Assembly: GCF_002646595.1 (NCBI RefSeq)
Contig: NZ_PDUD01000036.1
Span: 62,001-126,000 of the forward strand
Direction of reading: 5' to 3'
DNA from: Flavilitoribacter nigricans DSM 23189 = NBRC 102662
Lineage (GTDB): Bacteria; Bacteroidota; Bacteroidia; Chitinophagales; Saprospiraceae
Length of the DNA: 64,000 nt
The notes beneath the pieces were generated by a model. It saw only the letters and a program-made list of their open reading frames with translations. It did no database searches and had not been told where the DNA came from. Below, one piece after another: positions 34,710 to 41,758 of the stretch. The first letter of the stretch is position 1, and the number at the start of each line of letters is the position of its first letter. A program made the position numbers and the translations under genes.

Positions 34710-35198
34710 CTAATTTTCCACCGTATAGCTGGCCAGTTTCACCGTGGCGCTGGGGCGTAATTTTTTAGGCGCCAGCTCCTCCTCCTTACTCGGGCACTGC
34801 TTTTTCTTCAGGCTTTCCCGGCAGGCGGTGAGTTTTTTCTGTTCTTCCTTTAGCTGGGAAGAACAGGGTTTCTTTGCGGTTGCACTGCTGCCGGAAGTAA
34901 GACCGGGATAAGAATTGATGAAGGTCTCTCCCAGCTGATCGATCGTTACGTTGTTGTAATAACCGCTGCTTCCGACTTTGGTGTCCTGCGGGCTCTGGTT
35001 GATCCGCTTCTCTTCTTTATCACAGGGCTTTTTGGCGGCGGACCGGGCTTCGGCCACCTTCACCGGGGCCATATTCAGGGCCAGTAAGGTGCTGGAACAT
35101 TTGCCCGCCTTACTCTGGCTGAACAGATGAAACCCATTGGTTCCGGATAACAATAAGAAGGTGAAAAGACCCGCGATAAAAAAAGTGTGCTTATTCAT
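34710..35198 (-). CDS. Hypothetical secreted Cys-rich protein
   Basis: This 162-aa protein has a signal peptide (FFIAGLFTFLLLSGTNGFHL). The mature part is Lys/Ser rich with six spaced cysteines (GKCSST, KKPCDKEEKR, KKPCSSQLKEE, LTACRESLKKKQCPSKEEE), which suggests disulfides in a helical periplasmic protein. No family is recognised. A MITE-like repeat begins 17 bp upstream of the start (35216), so its promoter may lie within that repeat. Confidence 0.65.
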   Translation of the reverse strand: MNKHTFFIAGLFTFLLLSGTNGFHLFSQSKAGKCSSTLLALNMAPVKVAEARSAAKKPCDKEEKRINQSPQDTKVGSSGYYNNVTIDQLGETFINSYPGLTSGSSATAKKPCSSQLKEEQKKLTACRESLKKKQCPSKEEELAPKKLRPSATVKLASYTVEN

Positions 35199-35215
35199 GA
35201 CAAAGAAGTTGTCTT

Positions 35216-35380
35216 AGAACATGTTTAAGTTTTGGTCTTTGAGGCGAGAATTGTTCATTTTTTGCTGAAACGAGGCGGGAAAAGTGGATGATAGCCTCAG
35301 CTATCAAGCCGCTTTTTCTAACGAAGTGTCAGCAGGAAAGGGATATTCACAGCCCAATTACTAAAATTTAAACACGTTCT
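35216..35380. mobile_element. MITE-like palindromic element
   Basis: The ends GAACATGTTTAAGTTTT (35217-35233) and AAAATTTAAACACGTTC (35363-35379) are inverted repeats with two mismatches in 17. The inside is nearly palindromic around GATAGCCTCAGCTATC. It shares the terminal core GAACnnGTTTAA with the element at 1130-1316. It has no coding capacity, and no matching transposase is present in the window. Confidence 0.65.
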
Positions 35381-35460
35381 TATATTTCGGTCCGGCTAAG
35401 ATAGTGAACATTATCACCATTTCTGTTATGGAAAGCTTAATATTCTCTTAAAGGGAAAAG

Positions 35461-35486
35461 GCATCCGGCCTCGCAGGACCGGATGC
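35461..35486. terminator. Hairpin of uncertain role
   Basis: GCATCCGG (35461-35468) pairs with CCGGATGC (35479-35486), and the stem continues inward with GGCCT/AGGaCC. No T-run follows on the plus strand; on the minus strand CTTTTCCC follows. It may end a leftward transcript. Confidence 0.45.
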
Positions 35487-35622
35487 AGTTCTCGATGGCC
35501 GCAACAGCCATCTTTTCACGAAAAATTAGCTCTTTACATTTACTTTTTATCAGTTGCCGGAACAACCTAAAAGGCATTAGGTAAAGACGATACATTCAGT
35601 GGGATGTGGATCTTTAGAGCGC

Positions 35623-35862
35623 TCAGGGGAAAATGATCGGATGCGTAGTGGCCCGGGCCTCGGGCAATTCGCATAATATTGTCTGCCCGTCTTCGGGCGG
35701 CCAAATCGGTTTTTCCTTGTCAATCCCCTTATGTATAGGTATAAAAGTTGGCGATGCTGAAGCCATTACCGAAAATGGGGTGACCACCGATAGTAAAAAG
35801 AAGCAAAACAGGATATTGGCGAGTCGTCGGGGCTGTTCTGGCGTGGAGGAACGTAAATTCAT
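35623..35862 (-). CDS. Possible small secreted protein
   Basis: This 79-aa ORF has a plausible signal peptide: a basic start (QPRRLANI), a hydrophobic core (LFCFFLLSVVTPFSV) and a small-residue cleavage site (MASASP). The rest (IPIHKGIDKEKPIWPPEDGQ) is short and unassigned. The opposite strand is open over the same stretch, so it could be chance. I keep it because of the leader. Confidence 0.4.
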   Translation of the reverse strand: MNLRSSTPEQPRRLANILFCFFLLSVVTPFSVMASASPTFIPIHKGIDKEKPIWPPEDGQTILCELPEARATTHPIIFP

Positions 35863-36259
35863 TTCGTAAAATTTCCAGGGTTAATAATTAAGGTTGAGCA
35901 TACCGGAACTATCCGGATGACCGGTTCGGGCATTCGTCCGGGACCAGGCGAAGCGCGCTCCGCAGTATCGGACCCGTGATTTCCAGTATGTATTCGGTGG
36001 TGTTGCTAAAGTGTTTGAAGCAGTTGGTTGGCCTAAGGTCTGTTGCCGATCAACCGACCGTGGATCTGGGACAGCGGATAGACTGGCGCTCCAAGGCAGA
36101 GCTTGCCCAAAGGTCTTTGAACCAGATCAATACGTCGGAAGGTGACTGATCCTCAGCGTTTAGATCAAATCACTATTTTAAAATTACCGTATTTAATAAT
36201 GTGATAAGGGCTTATTTGATAAGGTGGGATAAATGGGGAAATATTTTATATCTGAAAAA

Positions 36260-36294
36260 CTAATGATCTTATGATCTGATAATTTGATGATTAA
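36260..36294. repeat. Degenerate GATGATT-type short-unit run
   Basis: CTAATGATC, then ATGATCTGATAATTTGATGA, recalls the hairpin repeat at 28361-28405 (CTAATGATC, GATAATT, GATGAT). Both stand at the 3' end of a leftward gene. It is probably a slippage-derived family of degenerate 7-9-mers. Confidence 0.45.
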
Positions 36295-36845
36295 ACTTCC
36301 TTTTCCACTTCAATATACCGCGCGGGCACGTGTTCGGTGAGCCAGACTCCGTTGGGCGTATGGAAGAACTCGAGTCCGTCGCGATGCATCTGGCCGGTAT
36401 TGATCTCCAGGATGACCAGTTTCCCGTGTCGTCGGCCCACCTGACTGGCCGTTTCCCGGTCGCCGCTGAGATGAACGTGATGGCGTTGTTGTTTGAGCAG
36501 CCCTTTCTCCAGGATACTGTCCAGAAAGCGTTCGGCGGTACCGTGGTACAAGTGGGCGGGTGGCGTTTCCGGTGCATAATCCAGTAGAATAGGCACGGAA
36601 TGCCCCTGGTTGGCCCGGATCTGCTTGCCGTCCTGGCTCAGGATGTAACGCTGTTTATTATTGGTAGCAATAATGGCCTGCAGGGTAGCTTCATCGATGG
36701 CTTTACCGTGGGCCAGGCACTGGGTGAGGAGGGTCTGCACATCGACCCAGCCGCGGGGATCGAGTTGGATACCGATCACTTCCGGTTTGTGGCGCAGGAC
36801 GAGGCTGAGGAATTTTCCGAGGTGTTTTAGTTTGGGATCTTGCAT
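36291..36845 (-). CDS. kptA: RNA 2'-phosphotransferase (Tpt1/KptA family)
   Basis: This 184-aa enzyme removes an internal 2'-phosphate from RNA using NAD+, releasing ADP-ribose 1'',2''-cyclic phosphate. The ATG at 36845 (MQDPKLKHLGKFLSLVLRHK) was chosen over one eight codons further up. The catalytic Arg-His pair is in LVLRHKPE. The signature segments are IRANQGHSV, LYHGTAERFL, RHHVHLSGD and FFHTPNGVWLTEHVP. Length is normal. In yeast Tpt1 acts on tRNA splice junctions; the bacterial substrate is not established. Confidence 0.94.
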   Translation of the reverse strand: MQDPKLKHLGKFLSLVLRHKPEVIGIQLDPRGWVDVQTLLTQCLAHGKAIDEATLQAIIATNNKQRYILSQDGKQIRANQGHSVPILLDYAPETPPAHLYHGTAERFLDSILEKGLLKQQRHHVHLSGDRETASQVGRRHGKLVILEINTGQMHRDGLEFFHTPNGVWLTEHVPARYIEVEKEV

Positions 36846-36905
36846 GAGTTTTAGCAATAACAATTCCAATGCTTGGGAAAAAGTTCCGTACCGGAAAATA
36901 GGAGA

Positions 36906-36948
36906 CAGCCGGGAAGACGTAATCGACCTTTGATCGTCTTCCCGGCTG
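36906..36948. terminator. Terminator downstream of the metalloprotease gene
   Basis: CAGCCGGGAAGACG (36906-36919) pairs perfectly with CGTCTTCCCGGCTG (36935-36948). It sits 16 bp beyond the stop of the leftward metalloprotease gene. A short TATTTTCC follows on that strand. Confidence 0.75.
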
Positions 36949-36964
36949 CCGCCTGGTCAACTGC

Positions 36965-39397
36965 TTATTCGCCGCAACCGATCGGAGAACCGTCGGGCAG
37001 AGATGGCGCTTCCGGTACCTTAAATTCATCCGGAGCGTCCTTGAAGCGGCTGATCTGCTGGAGCAGATAGGTTACGTGGGCTTTCGAAGCGGCATCGCTT
37101 CTCTGGTCCATAAAGCCTTTCATATCCGCCTCGAGTTCGGTGATCTTGTACAGCGCCGCGGCGCTTACCTGTTGCATGATCGACTTATCCCCGGCCAGTT
37201 GCAGCAGATGATTGAGCGTACTTTTCTGGACGATCCGCTTGATCTCCATCGCCATAGCCGAATTGGCCGTCTGGCTGATCGTTGATTGCGTCAGTTCATT
37301 CAGCAGATCGTGCAGAGACATCCGCTGCGCGTCGCGGGCGTGGTGCTCCACTACGCGGGCCAGTCGCTGGGGTTCCAGGAGGAAGTTCAGCGTATGCTCG
37401 ATGGAACTTTCCGCTGCTGCCAGCGGATCGAAAGTCAGTCCGGTGTGGATCTTGAAAAGTTCGCGGTCCCGGCTGTAGCCCATGGGCTGGGGCGGGATCA
37501 GATCGATCACTGATTGGGGGATGGCCAGGAATTCCGGATCCAGCGTTGCCAGCAAAGCATTCAGGGCTTTGCGTTGTTCGGCATCCGCCACCATTTCGTT
37601 GGTTGGCTGTCCGTCGCCGCGGACGGCGTAGGTATAGTTCACTCCGCCGATCACTTTGGAAACGCCTTCTACCTGGTAGCGGTGGGCCAGATAAAGCGGC
37701 ACCAACACGTTTTCCAGGGTGGCCATGGGAGCGCCCGGAGCAATGTTCTTTTCGGAAAACTTGGAGAGCGCCTTTTTACGTACGGCCGTAAGGCGTTCCA
37801 GTTCGGCAACCGCCGAGCTGCCGTTGTCCCAGAGGTGGGCTACCGGGTGGGCTCCCCCCGCCGGGCGGGCATCGCGATCGGAAATGAATTTCAGTCCCAG
37901 GCGGATATTTTCGGCCAGGATCTCCTGCAGTTTCGCCGGTTCATCGGTGCCGTCCGGAAAATCCGAATAGCCGTAGATGATCATACGTTTATCCCAATCA
38001 CCGATGCCGACATCGTAGGCCTGGGAGAAGTCGATCTCTCCTTTGTCATCCAGTGCAATATAGGGGTGAGGATAATCCATTACGCTGGCGCGGTCGTTGT
38101 AGCTGGCCGCAAAGTTGTGAGTCAGGCCGATGGTATGGCCGACCTCATGGGCCGACAACTGGCGCAGACGGGCCAGGGCCATTTCCAGCAGACGGGGATC
38201 CGCCTCCGCTCCGTCGGCATAAGCTTCCACGAGCCCCTGGGCGATCAGGAAGTCCTGACGTACCCGCAGAGAGCCGAGCAGTACGTGCCCTTTGATGATC
38301 TCACCGGTGCGGGGGTCCACAACGGAGCTACCGTAGCTCCAGCCCCGGGTAGAGCGGTGCACCCAGTTGATCATATTGTAGCGCACGTCCATCGGATCCG
38401 CACCATCGGGCAGTACTTTTACCTGGAAGGCATCTTTGTACCCGGCTGCTTCGTAGGCCTGATTCCACCAGCGGGCCCCTTCGAGCAGGGCGGAGCGAAT
38501 GGGTTCCGGAGTACCGTTGTCGAGATAATAGACGATGGGTTCGACGGCTTCGCTCACCGCGGTATTCGGGTTCTTCTTTTCCAGTCGGTGGCGCAGAATG
38601 AACCGCTTTACCAGCGGCTGATCGATCGGGGTGGCATAATCGTAGTAACTCGTGGGAATGAAACCACTGCGCGGATCAAAGATGCGCGGTTGGTAATTAT
38701 CGTCCGGCAGTTCCACGAAAGAATGATGCTGGCGAACGGTTACCGCATCCGCTGTCGGCGTGACCGAGCGAATATACCCCCCGGAGGCATCCCCGGTGAA
38801 AGTTGTGATGGCTTCAAATTCTGAGTTTTTCGGGAAGTTCTTGGTGCGTTCAAGGTAAATGGCCGAGCGGCTGGCGTCGATCTTGAAGGTGCCCTGTTTG
38901 TTGCGTTTCAGCCGATCGGCAACGCCGTGGGCATCACTCAGCAAGAGGGGCGTAATGTCGATGAGTACCTTGCCGTCGGTTTCGGCTTCCACTTTAAAGC
39001 CCCAGATCACGGAGCTGGCAAAGGCTTCGGCAACCGATTCGCGTTCGGCGGCCATTTCGCTCACCGCCCGGAATTTATAGTTGGGTTGCACCATAAGTAC
39101 TTTCGGGCCACTGCGGGTGAATTTCACCACGCGGTCATTGCCCAACTGGTTTCGGTCCAGACCGATATCATTGGAGCCGATCCCGGCTGATAGCGAATTG
39201 ATATACAAAAACTCGCTATCCCAGTTCTCCACTTCCAGCCAGATCTTTCCTCCTTTTTCGTCCCAGTAGTATTTGAAAAAGCCCTCGTAGGCTTGTAAGG
39301 ATTCGGTCTTTTTGGCGATGGTCGGTGTTTCGGAATCTTTTTGTGCCGACAGGTTGATGGTCAGCAACAAAAAGAAAATTAGCGTTAACTGTCGCAT
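36965..39397 (-). CDS. Secreted zinc-dependent metalloprotease (DUF5117/DUF4953 type)
   Basis: This 810-aa exported protease starts with the signal peptide MRQLTLIFFLLLTINLSAQ. The zinc motif HEVGHTIGLTHNFAAS (HExxHxxGxxH) marks a metzincin-like active site. The N-terminal DUF5117-like region includes GFFKYYWDEKGGKIWLEVEN and RHHSFVELPDDNYQPRIFDP (read RQHHSFVELPDDNYQPRIFD). DPRSGFIPTSYYDYATPI and VVDPRTGEIIKGHVLLGSLR are typical conserved blocks. It ends SDGSP-like without a T9SS tail, so it is probably periplasmic. Function beyond peptidase is unknown. Confidence 0.9.
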   Translation of the reverse strand: MRQLTLIFFLLLTINLSAQKDSETPTIAKKTESLQAYEGFFKYYWDEKGGKIWLEVENWDSEFLYINSLSAGIGSNDIGLDRNQLGNDRVVKFTRSGPKVLMVQPNYKFRAVSEMAAERESVAEAFASSVIWGFKVEAETDGKVLIDITPLLLSDAHGVADRLKRNKQGTFKIDASRSAIYLERTKNFPKNSEFEAITTFTGDASGGYIRSVTPTADAVTVRQHHSFVELPDDNYQPRIFDPRSGFIPTSYYDYATPIDQPLVKRFILRHRLEKKNPNTAVSEAVEPIVYYLDNGTPEPIRSALLEGARWWNQAYEAAGYKDAFQVKVLPDGADPMDVRYNMINWVHRSTRGWSYGSSVVDPRTGEIIKGHVLLGSLRVRQDFLIAQGLVEAYADGAEADPRLLEMALARLRQLSAHEVGHTIGLTHNFAASYNDRASVMDYPHPYIALDDKGEIDFSQAYDVGIGDWDKRMIIYGYSDFPDGTDEPAKLQEILAENIRLGLKFISDRDARPAGGAHPVAHLWDNGSSAVAELERLTAVRKKALSKFSEKNIAPGAPMATLENVLVPLYLAHRYQVEGVSKVIGGVNYTYAVRGDGQPTNEMVADAEQRKALNALLATLDPEFLAIPQSVIDLIPPQPMGYSRDRELFKIHTGLTFDPLAAAESSIEHTLNFLLEPQRLARVVEHHARDAQRMSLHDLLNELTQSTISQTANSAMAMEIKRIVQKSTLNHLLQLAGDKSIMQQVSAAALYKITELEADMKGFMDQRSDAASKAHVTYLLQQISRFKDAPDEFKVPEAPSLPDGSPIGCGE

Positions 39398-39658
39398 ACT
39401 AGTTCATTTAAATTTACAGGCATGATGGGAATGCCGGACAAGATAAGAAGTTTTGAAAGGGTTTGGGTGCGGACAAACCACGGTTTTGCAAAAAAGATAG
39501 CCGAAGGGCCGGGAAACATAGCGGCCGGATTTTTCGTATTTTAGGTAGCGGAAATGATGGCTTCGGGCGATGGTTTTTTCCAAACTACAGCTATCAGACT
39601 TTCCTGCAAGTCCCTTACCCCGATATGGGGACAAATTTGACAAGTAAAAAAATCGATC

Positions 39659-40654
39659 ATGAAATACTTAACGTATATATTCCTGGCCTTCCTGATCCCG
39701 AATCTGTCTGTTAGCCAAAATCCCGTTGAACTCGGCAAGGTCAAGTGGCTGCGCAATTACGATCAGGCGCTGCAGGAAAGCCAGGAACAGCAGAAACCTG
39801 TCTTTATTCTCTTTCAGGAAGTACCGGGCTGTGCCACCTGCCGGACGTACGGCCAGAATGTGCTGAGTCATCCATTGATCGTAGAGGCGATCGAAACGTC
39901 CTTCATTCCCCTGGCGATCTACAACAATAAAGGTGGCGCCGATAAAAAGGTACTGGACCGGTACCACGAACCCGCCTGGAACAATCCCGTGGTGCGCATG
40001 GTCAATCAGCGCGGGGAGGACCTGATGCCCCGGATCAGCGGAGATTATTCCGCACTGGGTGTAGCCGAAAGAATGGTCTACGCGCTGCAACGCGCCAACC
40101 GGGAAGTACCTTTGTATCTGCAATTACTCCGGGATGAACTGCGCGCCCGCCGGGAAGGCACCAGTAAAGCTACCTTTGCCATGTATTGCTTCTGGACGGG
40201 AGAAAAACAATACGGTCAACTGGAGGGCGTAGTCAGCACCCGCGCCGGCTTTATGGACGGCCACGAAGTGGTAGAGGTAGAATACAATCCGGAGGTGATT
40301 AGCCTGGATCAACTGATCAAAGCGGGTAAGAACAGCCGTTGCGCCGACCGCCTCTACACCCACGATCAGGAACAGACTGCGGCCGGTAGCCGACTGCTGG
40401 GCACCAACAAGGTCGCCTCCACCCAAACCTTCCGTTCGGACCGGCAACCTAAATATTACCTGTTTCGCTCGCATTACCGGGCCGTACCGATGACGGACTT
40501 GCAGGCCGCGCGGGCCAACGCCCTGATGGGGCAGGGTAAGTCGCCGGACGCCGTGCTGTCGCCCCGGCAGATCGCTTACGCGAATAGCCTGGCCGTGCAG
40601 GGAAGAAGTAATTTCGAGAACCTGATCGGTACCCCGATCGAAGAAGTCTGGTAG
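39659..40654 (+). CDS. Exported thioredoxin-like (VPGCxxC) protein fused to MsrA-like domain
   Basis: This 331-aa protein has a signal peptide (YIFLAFLIPNLSVSQ). A thioredoxin-like domain carries C58 and C61 in EVPGCATCRTYGQ. This resembles the VPGUxxT/C type of thioredoxin-like selenoprotein families, here with Cys at the U position. The second half has MYCFWTGEKQYGQLEGV and HEVVEVEYNPEVISLDQLI, which parallels MsrA (GCFWCVE ... HAEVVQVHFDP...ISY). Cys177 and Glu182 keep the C-F-W-x-x-E spacing, but the first Gly is replaced by Tyr. The resolving Cys could be supplied by the thioredoxin part. It may be a self-contained periplasmic redox or repair enzyme; activity is unproven. Confidence 0.75.
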   Translation: MKYLTYIFLAFLIPNLSVSQNPVELGKVKWLRNYDQALQESQEQQKPVFILFQEVPGCATCRTYGQNVLSHPLIVEAIETSFIPLAIYNNKGGADKKVLDRYHEPAWNNPVVRMVNQRGEDLMPRISGDYSALGVAERMVYALQRANREVPLYLQLLRDELRARREGTSKATFAMYCFWTGEKQYGQLEGVVSTRAGFMDGHEVVEVEYNPEVISLDQLIKAGKNSRCADRLYTHDQEQTAAGSRLLGTNKVASTQTFRSDRQPKYYLFRSHYRAVPMTDLQAARANALMGQGKSPDAVLSPRQIAYANSLAVQGRSNFENLIGTPIEEVW

Positions 40655-40872
40655 GGGAGCGGTGGCAGTGCACGTTTCCCGTCGCTCGATTTTTTTGAAA
40701 TTTATTTTTACTAATAATAGCCTGATATTGAATGCTCTATATTTTTGCCGGGCAATCGGCTGAAAAATATTTCACGATACAGCTTGCAAAGTATTCATAT
40801 TGTACTTAAATTTGCATTCCATTCGCAAGAAGCCTGAACGCAGGCAATCATTTTTTCGAATGGATTTAACAT

Positions 40873-41239
40873 CGCGGAGTGGAGCAGTTGGTAGCTCGTC
40901 GGGCTCGAAAGCAGCGATTTGTTGACATTATATTTTACTTTCCACAAAAGTGAAATAGTGTACGAAAGTACTATCGACAAATTCGTTCCGGGCTGCCGGT
41001 TTAGTAATAAGCCGGTGAATTTCGTCAAATTCGGGGAAGCCTGTAGTGTGGTAATCCCGAGCCAAGTCCTGAGCATTCAGGAAAGGTGTAGAGACTTTAT
41101 GGCGAACACCCTAACTTTTCAAGAAGGGTGAAGAGAAAGTCCAGACTTGCAAATCTCATTCCAATTCGGTCTGAGAGCAGCGAAAGCTGTAGCGGTACGC
41201 ATAACCCGAAGGTCGCAGGTTCAAGTCCTGCCTCCGCTA
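40873..41239 (+). tRNA. Initiator tRNA-Met (CAU), split by a group I intron
   Basis: The exons are 40873-40905 (33 nt) and 41200-41239 (40 nt). Joined they give a 73-nt cloverleaf: acceptor CGCGGAG/CTCCGCT with an unpaired C1-U72 as in initiators, D arm GAGC/GCTC, anticodon arm CGGG-CT-CAT-AA-CCCG and T arm GCAGG-TTCAAGT-CCTGC. The three G-C pairs in the anticodon stem are the initiator hallmark. CCA is not encoded. A strong terminator follows. Confidence 0.93.
40906..41199 (+). ncRNA. Group I intron (IC3-like) in tRNA-fMet
   Basis: The 294-nt intervening sequence follows U33 and ends in G, as group I introns require. Core elements: P, AAATTCGGGGAAGCC (41027-41041); Q, AATCCCGAGCCAAG (41053-41066); R, GGTGTAGAGACTTT (41085-41098); S, AAGAGAAAGTCC (41131-41142). 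R and S pair as GACTTT/AAAGTC (P7). P2 is GATTTGTTGA/TCGACAAATT (40916-40925 with 40974-40983), P6a CCTGA-gcat-TCAGG and P8 CACCCT/AGGGTG. The core closely recalls cyanobacterial tRNA introns. No ORF is inside. P1 is short (GCU/AGC) and was not resolved. Confidence 0.93.
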
Positions 41240-41243
41240 CTAG

Positions 41244-41280
41244 AAAAAAAAGACTCATCGTTTTTCGATGGGTCTTTTTT
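41244..41280 (+). terminator. Intrinsic terminator of the tRNA gene
   Basis: AAAAAAAAGACTCATCG (41244-41260) pairs with CGATGGGTCTTTTTT (41266-41280) around a T5 loop, with one G-T pair. It ends the tRNA transcript 5 nt after the mature 3' end and separates it from the endonuclease remnant. Confidence 0.85.
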
Positions 41281-41310
41281 GTTTTAGCACCATAACAGTA
41301 TATTTACAAA

Positions 41311-41751
41311 ATGGAGATAGACACTAAACTGAAAGGTGATATAGCGGAACAGGCGGTGGTGCTGACGGCCCTGGAAAAAGGCTGGGGCGTTTTGCAGCCG
41401 GTTGGAGATCGATTGCCCTACGATTTGGTGTTGGATATAGCGGGAAGATTATTACGCATCCAGGTAAAAGCCGCCTGGTGGGATGAAAAGAAAGAAAATT
41501 ATGTCGTAGATAATCGCCGGACCAGAAATTATCAATCCTAAATTAGACAGTTAGGTGCAGCGCACCGTACTATTTTCAGACCAAAGGGATGAAAATACCT
41601 AGAGCTACAGCGTAGCGACCTGATTGATCGATGTCGAAAATCTTCAGTACAGTGCGCTGCACCTATCACTGAGAATGATTTGTGCAATTCGACCTCTATA
41701 CACATCAGAATCAATCGCCGGCAGATACTGCGGGCAAATTATCTTGCGTCG
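41311..41751 (+). pseudogene. Broken PD-(D/E)XK homing endonuclease (I-Ssp6803I-like)
   Basis: The first 72 codons (41311-41527) match the N-terminal half of group I intron-associated PD-(D/E)XK endonucleases: KLKGDIAEQAVVLTALEKGW, LPYDLVLD with Asp38, RIQVKAAW with Q51-x-K53, and NYVVDNRRTR. The frame then stops at 41541. At 41710-41751 the text resumes as INRRQILRANYLAS, the block that follows NRRTR in intact family members. The 183 bp between (41528-41710) is an insertion with a possible CAGAA duplication (41523-41527, 41706-41710). The C-terminal half is absent; the next gene ends at 41759. I-Ssp6803I lies inside the Synechocystis tRNA-fMet intron, whereas this gene lies 71 bp beyond the 3' exon. 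Confidence 0.8.
41552..41665. repeat. Palindromic repeat element (REP/MITE-like)
   Basis: TAGGTGCAGCGCAC-C-GTACT (41552-41571) and its inverse (41646-41665) form 20-bp terminal inverted repeats with one mismatch. The inside carries a second palindrome, GCTACAGCGTAGC, near 41604. The 114-bp unit is non-coding and sits inside the broken endonuclease gene. Confidence 0.8.
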
Positions 41752-41758
41752 TGTATTA

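Larger units (their letters stand above)
35199..36290. other. Long gene-poor region with a mobile repeat
   Basis: About 1.1 kb. It contains the MITE-like element at 35216-35380, a hairpin at 35461-35486, the small ORF at 35623-35862, and a degenerate GATGATT-type run at 36260-36294. The stretch 35880-36250 shows no coding ORF or clear signal. It appears to be a repeat-bearing decay zone. Confidence 0.55.

Noticed and set aside
37514-38824. 436-aa rightward ORF opposite the metalloprotease
   Set aside because: It is the antisense shadow of the HExxH protease gene; no domain is recognisable and the composition (His/Gly/Arg rich) is typical of a reverse frame.
41131-41142. AAGAGAAAGTCC as a possible RNase P RNA motif
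   Set aside because: RNase P carries a similar GAAAGTCC, but the full P-Q-R-S set and the flanking tRNA halves fit a group I intron, and the length and position do not fit RNase P RNA.
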